64,000 nt of DNA, taken from Streptomyces sp. NBC_00620 (GTDB lineage Bacteria; Actinomycetota; Actinomycetes; Streptomycetales; Streptomycetaceae). This document shows positions 9,339 through 17,164 of the stretch, piece after piece (the stretch's first letter is position 1; each line of letters opens with the position of its first letter). The stretch lies in the NCBI RefSeq assembly GCF_026341825.1, contig NZ_JAPENY010000001.1:3410001-3474000 (forward strand), read 5' to 3'. Position numbers and translations under genes: made by a program. The notes beneath the pieces were generated by a model. The model was not told the DNA's origin. It ran no database searches and worked only from the letters and a program-made list of their open reading frames with translations.

Positions 9339-10628
9339 GTGAGCGACAACTCTGTAGTAGTGCGTTACGGCGATGGCGAGTACACCTACCCGGTGATCGA
9401 CAGCACCGTCGGCGACAAGGGCTTCGACATCGGGAAGCTGCGCGCACAGACTGGTCTGGTGACGCTGGACAGCGGATACGGGAACACCGCCGCATATAAA
9501 TCCGCGATCACCTACCTCGACGGTGAGGAGGGCATCCTCCGGTACCGCGGCTATCCGATCGAGCAGCTGGCCGAGCAGTCCACCTTCCTTGAGGTGGCCT
9601 CGCTGCTGATCAACGGCGAACTGCCGAATGTGGACGAACTCGCCACCTTCAAGAACGAGATCACGCAGCACACCCTGCTGCACGAGGACGTCAAGCGCTT
9701 CTTCCAGGGCTTCCCGCGCGACGCCCACCCGATGGCGATGCTGTCGTCGGTGGTCAGCGCCCTGTCGACGTTCTACCAGGACAGCCACAACCCGTTCGAC
9801 GAGAAGCAGCGTCACCTCTCGACGATCCGCCTTCTCGCCAAGCTTCCGACGATCGCGGCGTACGCCTACAAGAAGTCGATCGGCCACCCCTTCGTCTACC
9901 CGCGCAACGACCTCGGGTACGTCGAGAACTTCCTCCGCATGACGTTCTCGGTCCCGGCGCAGGAGTACGAGCTCAACCCGGTCGTCGTCTCCGCGCTCGA
10001 GAAGCTGCTCATCCTGCACGCGGACCACGAGCAGAACTGTTCGACCTCCACGGTCCGCCTGGTCGGCTCCTCGCAGGCGAACATGTTCGCCTCGATCTCC
10101 GCCGGCATCTCCGCCCTGTGGGGCCCGCTGCACGGCGGCGCCAACCAGTCCGTCCTGGAGATGCTGGAAGGCATCCAGGCCAACGGCGGCGACGTCGACT
10201 CCTTCATCCGCAAGGTGAAGAACAAGGAGGACGGCGTCCGCCTGATGGGCTTCGGTCACCGGGTGTACAAGTCCTTCGACCCCCGCGCGAAGATCATCAA
10301 GGCCGCCGCGCACGACGTCCTCTCGGCCCTCGGCAAGTCCGACGAGCTGCTGGACATCGCCCTCAAGCTGGAAGAGCACGCGCTCTCCGACGACTACTTC
10401 GTCTCGCGCAACCTCTACCCCAACGTGGACTTCTACACCGGCCTGATCTACCGCGCCATGGGCTTCCCGACCGAGATGTTCACGGTCCTCTTCGCCCTCG
10501 GCCGCCTCCCGGGCTGGATCGCCCAGTGGCACGAGATGATCAAGGAGCCCGGCTCCCGCATCGGCCGCCCGCGCCAGATCTACACGGGCGAGGTCCTGCG
10601 CGACTTCGTTCCCGTCGAGAGCCGCTGA
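9339..10628 (+). CDS. citA: Citrate synthase
   Basis: Condenses oxaloacetate and acetyl-CoA at the entry of the TCA cycle. The 429-residue product carries the citrate synthase signature GFGHRVYKSFDPRA with catalytic His, a second active-site His in LHGGANQ, and the catalytic Asp region further on. GTG at 9339 (preceded by GGTGAGGGA) gives VSDNSVVVRYGDGEYTYP, the start I recall for S. coelicolor CitA; an in-frame ATG at 9282 adds 19 basic residues and has a poorly placed ribosome site. A strong terminator follows. The 262-base region before it has no recognisable gene. Confidence 0.95.
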   Translation: MSDNSVVVRYGDGEYTYPVIDSTVGDKGFDIGKLRAQTGLVTLDSGYGNTAAYKSAITYLDGEEGILRYRGYPIEQLAEQSTFLEVASLLINGELPNVDELATFKNEITQHTLLHEDVKRFFQGFPRDAHPMAMLSSVVSALSTFYQDSHNPFDEKQRHLSTIRLLAKLPTIAAYAYKKSIGHPFVYPRNDLGYVENFLRMTFSVPAQEYELNPVVVSALEKLLILHADHEQNCSTSTVRLVGSSQANMFASISAGISALWGPLHGGANQSVLEMLEGIQANGGDVDSFIRKVKNKEDGVRLMGFGHRVYKSFDPRAKIIKAAAHDVLSALGKSDELLDIALKLEEHALSDDYFVSRNLYPNVDFYTGLIYRAMGFPTEMFTVLFALGRLPGWIAQWHEMIKEPGSRIGRPRQIYTGEVLRDFVPVESR

Positions 10629-10680
10629 GCACCGGAACTCGCTGAACAGCCGCGCGCGTAGCGGCATACACGTAAAAAAC

Positions 10681-10733
10681 GGAAAGCGCCCTGCTACCGG
10701 TCCCCCCACGGGCCGGCAGTCAGGGCGCTTTCC
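10681..10733. terminator. Bidirectional hairpin terminator after citA
   Basis: A perfect 13-bp inverted repeat (GGAAAGCGCCCTG at 10681-10693 and its complement at 10721-10733) with a 27-base loop, preceded by AAAAAA, which becomes a U-run on the minus strand. It sits 52 bases after the citA stop. Confidence 0.85.
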
Positions 10734-11170
10734 TTGTCCCGGTGCGGATTCCCCCCACGGGATCCGGCCGGGCGTCTGTGGACAGCGCCTGAACCGCTGT
10801 GGACTTGCGAGCAAAACGAGCAAAACTGCGGTTACTACGGTGCGGTTGGCCGGGACGCGTACCGACGGGAGGGCCGCTCAAAGCTCCCCGGCGTACGTGT
10901 CCCGGCAACGCAGTTCCAGGAACGTCCCCCAAGACATCCCCAGATGCCAGTCACGCCCCCCAAGACGCTTCTGACATCGCCAACTTAGACTCACGAACCC
11001 CTTCGATGGTTACGTTCACATCACTGTGACCTGCGTCTCTTGCTTATGTCCTGAAGATAGGCAAGAGACCCAAATGCGAATCGGGGCCCAAGCGTAAGGA
11101 AGATGCGCGAGCCTTGTGAAGAGCTTATGTGAGGCTCTCCCCGGACTCTAGGGGGGCTCTCACCCGAACA
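10734..11170. other. Non-coding stretch between citA terminator and copA
   Basis: No convincing gene on either strand. It contains a clean 9-bp inverted repeat, GTCTCTTGC at 11035-11043 and GCAAGAGAC at 11061-11069, with a 17-base loop. A looser hairpin at 11129-11163 lies directly beyond the copA stop and could end the minus-strand copZ-copA transcript. Otherwise I see nothing in it. Confidence 0.4.
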
Positions 11171-13420
11171 TCATGAGAATGCCTTGAGCCGAAGGCTGTT
11201 CGTCACCACGAACACCGACGAGAAGGCCATCGCCGCTCCCGCGATCATGGGGTTGAGCAGCCCGGCCGCCGCCAGCGGCAGCGCCGCCACGTTGTATCCG
11301 AAGGCCCAGACGAGGTTCCCCTTGATGATGGCGAGGGTCCTGCGCGACAGCCGGATCGCGTCCGCGGCCGCCCGCAGATCCCCGCGCACCAGTGTCAGGT
11401 CGCTCGCCTCGATCGCCGCGTCCGTACCCGTACCCATCGCCAGACCCAGGTCCGCGGTCGCGAGCGCCGCCGCGTCGTTGACCCCGTCGCCCACCATCGC
11501 GACGCTCCGCCCCTCGCCCTGCAGCCGCTTGACGACGCCGACCTTGTCCTCGGGCAGCACCTCGGCGATCACATCCCCGGCATCGATGCCGACGGCACGC
11601 GCCACGGACTGGGCGACCGCCAGGTTGTCACCGGTGAGCAGGACCGGCCTGAGCCCGAGGGCGCGCAGTTCGCGGACGGCCTCGGCGCTGGTCTCCTTCA
11701 CCGCGTCGGCGACGGTCAGCACACCGACGGCCGCACCGTCCCGGGTGACCACGACGGCGGTACGCCCTTCCGCCTCGGCCGCGGCCTTGGCGCGGGCCAA
11801 CTCGGCGGGGAGCACGTCCTCGAACCGGCCCACCGTCACCTCGTGACCGTCCACACGCCCGCGCACACCGCGCCCCGGAACGTTCTCGAAGTGCTCCGGC
11901 GGCGAAAACGCGCCAACGCGCTCCTGAGCGCCCGCGGCGATCGCCTGGGCAACTGGATGCTCGGAGGCGTGCTCCAGGGCGCCGGCGAGCCGCAGAACCT
12001 CGTTCTCGGCGATGTCCTCGGCGACGTACACCTCTTGAAGTTTCATGCGTCCCGTCGTCACCGTCCCGGTCTTGTCCAGGACGACGGTGTCGACGCGGCG
12101 CGTGGACTCCAGGACCTCGGGCCCCTTGATGAGGATGCCGAGCTGGGCGCCGCGCCCCGTGCCGACCATCAGGGCGGTCGGCGTGGCAAGGCCCAGCGCG
12201 CACGGGCAGGCGATGATCAGCACCGCGACGGCCGCGGTGAAGGCGGCGACCGTGTCACCCGTGACCGCCAGCCAGACCCCGAACGTGCCGAGCGCGATCA
12301 GCAGCACCACCGGCACGAAGATCCCGGAGATCCGGTCGGCGAGCCGCTGCACCTCCGCCTTGCCGTTCTGCGCGTCCTCGACGAGCCGTGCCATCCGCGC
12401 GAGTTGGGTGTCCGCGCCGACCCGGCTCGCCTCGACGACCAGCCGGCCCCCGGCGTTCACGGTCGCGCCGGTCACCGCATCGCCGGCCGACACGTCCACC
12501 GGCACCGACTCGCCGGTCAGCATCGAGGCGTCGACGGCCGAGGCGCCCTCGACGACCGTTCCGTCGGTGGCGATCTTCTCGCCGGGCCGCACGACGAAGC
12601 GGTCCCCGACGGCCAACTGGTCCACCGGGACGCGTACTTCACGGCCGCCCCGCAGCACGGACACGTCCTTCGCGCCCAGTTCCATCAACGCCCTCAGCGC
12701 AGCCCCCGCCTGCCGCTTGGAGCGGGCCTCCAGATAGCGGCCGAGCAGGATGAACGCGATGACACCCGCGGCCACTTCGAGATAGATCGCCGAAGTCCCC
12801 TCCGCACGCGAGACGGCGAACCGGAAGCCCTCCTCCCGCATCCCTTCCATCCCCGCGTCCCCGAAGAACAGCGCCCACAGGGACCAGCCGAACGCGGCCA
12901 GCGTGCCGATCGAGATGAGCGTGTCCATCGTGGCCGCGCCGTGCCGCGCGTTCGTGAACGCGGCCCTGTGGAACGGGAGTCCGCCCCAGACGACGACGGG
13001 CGCGGCGAGGGTGAGCGCCAGCCACTGCCAGTTGTCGAACTGCAGAGCCGGGATCATCGAAAGCAGGGCGACGGGGACGGCGAGGAGGGCGGAGACGACG
13101 AGACGCTCGCGCAGCGAGGCCAGTTCGGGGTCGCGCTCCTCAGAGGCGTCCGCCTCGGGCAGGGGTGGCGCGGGCTCCTCGGCCGTGTACCCGGTCTTCA
13201 CCACGGTGGCGATGAGATCGGCGACCCGCACCCCCTGCGGATACGAGACCTTCGCCTTCTCCGTCGCGTAGTTGACGGTGGCGGTGACGCCGTCCATGCG
13301 GTTGAGCTTCTTCTCGACGCGGGCCGCGCAGGAGGCGCAGGTCATTCCGCCGATGGTGAGTTCGATCTCCGACGCGGGGGCGTTCTCGGCTATGGGTGTC
13401 TCGGGTGCTGCGGTGGTCAT
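11171..13420 (-). CDS. copA: Copper-exporting P1B-type ATPase CopA
   Basis: Exports Cu(I) using ATP. The 749-residue protein has one N-terminal heavy-metal domain (GMTCASC, Cys28 and Cys31), membrane helices, the actuator TGES loop, the intramembrane CPC metal site (Cys405-Pro-Cys407), the phosphorylation motif DKTGT (Asp449), the His-Pro of SEHPVAQAI and the hinge [13 protein letters not shown] at 13420 has a GGAG site; the extended reading from 13432 begins with TTG. Lies 101 bases after copZ and presumably shares its copper-regulated promoter. Confidence 0.94.
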   Translation of the reverse strand: MTTAAPETPIAENAPASEIELTIGGMTCASCAARVEKKLNRMDGVTATVNYATEKAKVSYPQGVRVADLIATVVKTGYTAEEPAPPLPEADASEERDPELASLRERLVVSALLAVPVALLSMIPALQFDNWQWLALTLAAPVVVWGGLPFHRAAFTNARHGAATMDTLISIGTLAAFGWSLWALFFGDAGMEGMREEGFRFAVSRAEGTSAIYLEVAAGVIAFILLGRYLEARSKRQAGAALRALMELGAKDVSVLRGGREVRVPVDQLAVGDRFVVRPGEKIATDGTVVEGASAVDASMLTGESVPVDVSAGDAVTGATVNAGGRLVVEASRVGADTQLARMARLVEDAQNGKAEVQRLADRISGIFVPVVLLIALGTFGVWLAVTGDTVAAFTAAVAVLIIACPCALGLATPTALMVGTGRGAQLGILIKGPEVLESTRRVDTVVLDKTGTVTTGRMKLQEVYVAEDIAENEVLRLAGALEHASEHPVAQAIAAGAQERVGAFSPPEHFENVPGRGVRGRVDGHEVTVGRFEDVLPAELARAKAAAEAEGRTAVVVTRDGAAVGVLTVADAVKETSAEAVRELRALGLRPVLLTGDNLAVAQSVARAVGIDAGDVIAEVLPEDKVGVVKRLQGEGRSVAMVGDGVNDAAALATADLGLAMGTGTDAAIEASDLTLVRGDLRAAADAIRLSRRTLAIIKGNLVWAFGYNVAALPLAAAGLLNPMIAGAAMAFSSVFVVTNSLRLKAFS

Positions 13421-13521
13421 GTCCGGCTCCAAGGAACGAACCAGGCCGTACGGATCCAGTATCAGCTGGTCGGTACGGCCCGGTGTGGAGAGCTAGGTAT
13501 CAGCGATACGGAGAGGTCTGT

Positions 13522-13761
13522 TCAGGCCTTGCCGACGAGCTCGAAGCCCGCCTCGTCGACCGCCGCGCGCACGGCGTCCTCGTCCAGGGCGGCGGCGGAG
13601 ACGACGGTGACCTCGCCGGTGGCGGCCACGGCCTTCACCGAGCTGACCCCGTCGATCCCGGAGAGCTCACCGGAGACGGAGCCTTCACAGTGCCCGCAGC
13701 TCATCCCGCTCACCTGGTAGACGGTCGTGACGGAACCGGGGGTGTCGGTCTGCGCGGTCAT
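13522..13761 (-). CDS. copZ: CopZ-like copper chaperone
   Basis: A 79-residue single heavy-metal-associated domain. The GMSCGHC loop (Cys22, Cys25) binds Cu(I), and the chain has the alternating beta-alpha pattern ending in AGFELV. It would pass copper to the neighbouring CopA. ATG at 13761 follows GAGGAG with good spacing; the longer reading from 13776 (MRSNA) lacks one. First gene of the copZ-copA unit, with a CsoR-like box about 90 bases upstream. Confidence 0.92.
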   Translation of the reverse strand: MTAQTDTPGSVTTVYQVSGMSCGHCEGSVSGELSGIDGVSSVKAVAATGEVTVVSAAALDEDAVRAAVDEAGFELVGKA

Positions 13762-13850
13762 GGCGTTACTCCTCATCGAGGCGTGTCGGGCGTGCGTACG
13801 TACACAGGAGGGATCCTGCGACTCCAGGGTTGCCTCCTGCTACGCAGGCT

Positions 13851-13866
13851 ATACCCCTAGGGGGTA
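13851..13866. promoter_or_regulatory. CsoR-type copper operator
   Basis: ATACCCCTAGGGGGTA is an inverted repeat of the TACCCC/GGGGTA type, the pattern bound by the copper-sensing repressor CsoR in actinobacteria, including copZ-copA promoters of streptomycetes. It lies about 90 bases upstream of copZ and overlaps the last codons and the TAG stop of the prsW-like gene. The csoR gene itself is not in this window. Confidence 0.75.
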
Positions 13867-14807
13867 CTTCTCCAAGTGGGGTCCCGGCGTGCCAGCGAGC
13901 GCACCCAGCCGACCCCGGCGAGCGAGACGAGGACCATGGCGCCGACCGAGAACAGCGTGAAGAGATGCTTCTGCTCGCCGGTGGGCCGGGGCATGTAGCC
14001 CTGCGCGAACAGCGCCTTGTCGAGCCCCGTACTGGTCAGCCGCGCCACCAGCCAGAGCGCGATGCCGTGCGTCGAGTCCCACAGCGCGTGCAGCACCGCG
14101 ACGCCGAGGTAGGTGCCGAGCACGGGTCCGTTGAACTGGAAGCGCCCGTTCGGGTGGCGGTGTGCGAGCAGCACGGCACCCGCGATCGCGGTCCACAGGC
14201 CGTGCCCGAAGGGGGCGAGCACCCCGCGCAGGATCTCGGTCTCCAGGAGCGCGCGCAGATCGACGCCCTTGAGCGAGACGGCGGCGTTGAAGGCGTACCC
14301 CGCGCTCTCCAGTGCCGCGAAGCCGAAACCGACGGTCGCGCCGAGCACGAGACCGGCCCGCAACCCGTGGATCCGGGGGTGCCTGCGCAGCATGAACATC
14401 AGCGCGGCGAGCTTCACCGCCTCCTCGATGAGCCCGACGCCGATGTACATCCACAGGGACGGGTGCAGCAGGTAGTACTCCATGACCGAGGCGCCAAGCA
14501 CGCCCAGGGTGCCGCCGGTCAGGAAGCAGCCGAGGATCAGATGCACGCCCAGGTCGCGGCCGTGCCGCTCGTACGCCCAGAGCACGAAGGTGACAGGCAC
14601 CAGGAAGCTGCCGAGCAGGATCAGGGTCGGCAGCAGCGTGGTGTTCTTCGTCGCGTACGTGACGAGCGCGGTCAGCATCCAGAGCGCGAGCCCGCCCCAC
14701 AGACAGCGCTTCCAGAGTCCGGCACGGATCGGGAGATACGGGGACGGGGGCTGCTGGGGTCCGGGAATGCGGGCTTGCGGTGCACCGGGCGGCTGATTGT
14801 GGGTCAC
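13857..14807 (-). CDS. prsW: PrsW-family intramembrane protease
   Basis: A 316-residue multi-pass membrane protein of the PrsW/M82 family, predicted zinc-dependent proteases that cut membrane substrates such as anti-sigma factors. Visible hallmarks in order: EEAVK (metal/catalytic Glu pair) after IGVGLI, FAALESAGYA, the APFGHGLWTA His motif and HALWDSTHG. About eight hydrophobic helices are present. GTG at 14807 follows GAGGGA. The substrate is unknown. It reads toward the copper genes, and its stop codon lies within the CsoR-like box. Confidence 0.85.
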   Translation of the reverse strand: MTHNQPPGAPQARIPGPQQPPSPYLPIRAGLWKRCLWGGLALWMLTALVTYATKNTTLLPTLILLGSFLVPVTFVLWAYERHGRDLGVHLILGCFLTGGTLGVLGASVMEYYLLHPSLWMYIGVGLIEEAVKLAALMFMLRRHPRIHGLRAGLVLGATVGFGFAALESAGYAFNAAVSLKGVDLRALLETEILRGVLAPFGHGLWTAIAGAVLLAHRHPNGRFQFNGPVLGTYLGVAVLHALWDSTHGIALWLVARLTSTGLDKALFAQGYMPRPTGEQKHLFTLFSVGAMVLVSLAGVGWVRSLARRDPTWRSTP

Positions 14808-14901
14808 TGCTCATCCCTCGGGCTTGGACTGGGGCTGTGCGTCCGCTTGGACGTCGGGCCGCTTGGGCGGAGGGCGTCCGTCCGCTGGGCGGGGGGGCGT
14901 T

Positions 14902-14919
14902 CGTCCGTCCGGACGGACG
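14902..14919. repeat. 18-bp perfect palindrome in a CGTCCG-rich gap
   Basis: CGTCCGTCCGGACGGACG is perfectly palindromic and sits in the gap between the divergent prsW-like and antiporter genes. The surrounding 14835-14960 contains several GTCCGCT/GGACG variants. It could be an operator for an unidentified dimeric regulator, or a simple-repeat product. Confidence 0.45.
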
Positions 14920-15016
14920 CTGTCCGCTGTTGTGTCCGCTCGGACGGAGACCGCCCGCTCGGGCAGGCGCTGCCCGGGCGGGTCGATTTGTCCGAACCCT
15001 ATGGTAAATACCCCCT

Positions 15017-16216
15017 ATGTCGCAGTCCGGGACGCTCATCCTGATCATGTCCATCGCGGTGCTCGCCCCGCTGCTGTCCTACGGAATCGGCCGCTGGCTG
15101 CCGGTCCCTCTCGTCATCTTCGAGATCGTGCTCGGCGTCCTGGTCGGCCCCGACGTACTGGGCTGGGCCGGCGCGGGCGAGGTCATCGACACGCTCTCCA
15201 ACCTCGGTCTGGCGATGCTGATCTTCCTCGCCGGGTACGAGATCGAGTTCGACAAGGTCCGCGGGGACACGCTGAAACGCTCGGTCGGGGCCTGGCTGAT
15301 CTCGCTGGCGGTCGGCCTGGCGCTGGGCATGCTGCTCACCGGCGCGTCCAAGGGCGTCTACATCGGTACGGCCCTCACCAGCACCGCGCTCGGCACGGTG
15401 CTGCCCGTTCTGCGTGACGCCGGTGACCTGCGCTCCCGATTCGGCTCGGTGATGATGGCGATGGGTGCGGTGGGGGAGTTCGGGCCGATCATCGCGATGG
15501 CCCTGCTGCTGAGCGGGCGCTCGCCGGGGAAGTCGACCGTGCTGCTCGCCGCGTTCGCGCTGCTGACCGCCGGGGCGGTGTTCTGGGCGATGCGTCCCCG
15601 GCGCCCCTGGTTCTCGAACGTGATCGCCAAGACCCTGCACAGCAGCGGGCAGTTCGCCGTCCGTCTCGTCGTACTCCTGCTGGCCCTGATGCTCGGCGCC
15701 TCCGACGCCCTCGGCCTCGACACCCTGCTCGGCGCCTTCGCCGCCGGGATGATCACCCGCCTTGTGCTGCAGGGGGCGGCGCCGGAGAGCGCGGGCGAGG
15801 TCCTGGCGAAGATCGAGGCGATGGGATTCGGATTCCTGGTGCCGATCTTCTTCGTCGTCACGGGAATCGAGTTCGACCTCGACGCCCTCCTCTCCGGCGG
15901 CCGGGCGCTTCTCCTGCTGCCCGTCTTCCTACTGCTGTTCCTCCTGGTGCGCGGCCTTCCGGTGTACGCCCTGGCCCCGCGCGATCTTCTCGGGCGCGAC
16001 CGGAGAGCCCTCACCCTCTTCGCCTCGACGGCCCTGCCCCTGGCGGTGGCCATCACGACCATCGGTGTGGACGACGGCGTACTGAAGAGCGAGGAGGCGG
16101 CGGCGCTGGTGGGGGCCGCGATGGTGTCCGTACTGGTGTTTCCGCTGATGGGGCTGAAGTTGCGGGGGGAGAGGGTGGGGAGCGAAGGTGCCGCGCAGGG
16201 GGCGGAGTCGTGGTGA
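15017..16216 (+). CDS. Kef/CPA2-type cation:proton antiporter
   Basis: A 399-residue membrane protein with about 12 hydrophobic helices of the Na+/H+ exchanger (CPA2) fold. Visible features are GLAMLIFLAGYEIEFD early on, the discontinuous-helix region TSTALGTVLPVLRD, GAVGEFGPI, and a repeated FVVTGIEFD near the C-terminus. It lacks the TrkA-N nucleotide-binding tail of full KefB, so it is the short form. ATG at 15017 has no Shine-Dalgarno sequence, and TATGGT lies 17 bases upstream, so it may be read as a leaderless message. Exchanged ion unknown. Confidence 0.85.
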   Translation: MSQSGTLILIMSIAVLAPLLSYGIGRWLPVPLVIFEIVLGVLVGPDVLGWAGAGEVIDTLSNLGLAMLIFLAGYEIEFDKVRGDTLKRSVGAWLISLAVGLALGMLLTGASKGVYIGTALTSTALGTVLPVLRDAGDLRSRFGSVMMAMGAVGEFGPIIAMALLLSGRSPGKSTVLLAAFALLTAGAVFWAMRPRRPWFSNVIAKTLHSSGQFAVRLVVLLLALMLGASDALGLDTLLGAFAAGMITRLVLQGAAPESAGEVLAKIEAMGFGFLVPIFFVVTGIEFDLDALLSGGRALLLLPVFLLLFLLVRGLPVYALAPRDLLGRDRRALTLFASTALPLAVAITTIGVDDGVLKSEEAAALVGAAMVSVLVFPLMGLKLRGERVGSEGAAQGAESW

Positions 16217-16219
16217 GAG

Positions 16220-16966
16220 TCAGCGGGCCGCCGGGCAGTCGTCCTCGACGAGCGGCTTGAGGTAGCGGTACATGACCGCCTTCAACTCGGCGATGTACGC
16301 GTCCCGTTCGGCGCCCTCGTGGGACAGGATCAGGGTGAGTCCGGCCTTGAAGAGGGCGAGCACCATGTTCGCCATGCGCGAGAGCTCGTCGGCGGGGGCG
16401 TCCGGCAGATAGCCCGCGACGATCTCCTCGACCCGGGTGAAGACGGTGTCGTGCAGGGAGCTGATGTCCTCCGCGATCCGGCCCGGGGTGTCGGTCCCGT
16501 GCATCAGGACGGCGAAGGCGGGGTTCTCGACGTTGAAGGCGATCATCGGGTCGAGGGCCGCGTCGAGCATCGCGTCCAGCGGGAGGCCGATGTTCTCCGG
16601 GGCGAGGGCCTGGCCGTGCATCGCGCGCCAGTCGTGGAGCAACTGGTCGCTGAGGCCGACCGCGATGGCCTCCTTGTTGGGGAAGAACTGGTACAGCGTG
16701 CCGGGTGAGACGCCGGCCTCGCGGGCGATGGCGTTCGTGCTCGCGGCCGTGTAGCCGCTCCGGCAGAACACCGACGCCGCCGCTTCCAGGAGCTGCGCGA
16801 TACGGCGCTCACCGCGGGCCTGGCGACGGCGCGGCTTCTCCTCGGTGGGGCCGGTGGGGCTGGTGGGGCCGATTGGGTCGGCGGGGTCGGCGGGGGCGGC
16901 GGTCTGCGGGGCCCCGGCATTCCGCGGGGCCTGCGCCTGCTCCTCTGTTCGCTGCTTCTCGGGCAC
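16220..16966 (-). CDS. TetR-family regulator with long Pro-rich N-terminus
   Basis: A 248-residue TetR protein. The DNA-binding HTH (GYTAASTNAIAREAGVSPGTLYQFFPNKEAI) begins only after about 50 low-complexity residues rich in Pro, Ala and Gly-Pro-Thr. The C-terminal part is helical and would bind a ligand. GTG at 16966. It is divergent from the MMPL exporter gene and separated from it by a large palindrome, so it very likely represses that exporter and itself. Its 3' end lies 3 bases from the antiporter stop (convergent). Confidence 0.88.
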   Translation of the reverse strand: MPEKQRTEEQAQAPRNAGAPQTAAPADPADPIGPTSPTGPTEEKPRRRQARGERRIAQLLEAAASVFCRSGYTAASTNAIAREAGVSPGTLYQFFPNKEAIAVGLSDQLLHDWRAMHGQALAPENIGLPLDAMLDAALDPMIAFNVENPAFAVLMHGTDTPGRIAEDISSLHDTVFTRVEEIVAGYLPDAPADELSRMANMVLALFKAGLTLILSHEGAERDAYIAELKAVMYRYLKPLVEDDCPAAR

Positions 16967-16994
16967 GGGTTATCCCCAGCTTCTCGGGACGCGA

Positions 16995-17053
16995 TTGACA
17001 AACACGAGTGGTCGCTCGCATTCTTGGGAAATGCGAGCGATGGCTCGTGTTTG
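16995..17053. promoter_or_regulatory. Nested palindromic operator between TetR and MMPL genes
   Basis: Two nested inverted repeats share one centre: TCGCTCGCATT/AATGCGAGCGA (17012-17022 and 17030-17040) and CAAACACGAG/CTCGTGTTTG (16999-17008 and 17044-17053). A TTGACA at 16995-17000 followed 18 bases later by CATTCT could be the MMPL promoter, which would be covered by the palindrome. This is a typical arrangement for TetR repression of a divergent exporter. Confidence 0.8.
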
Positions 17054-17164
17054 CCATTCTATGGCAATGGGCGACCCATGCTGCCTGCACGGATGTACGC
17101 GGACGTGCGCAGACGTACGCGGATGTGCGGGACGCAGGGGTCACGGTGAAGGGGACACCGCATC

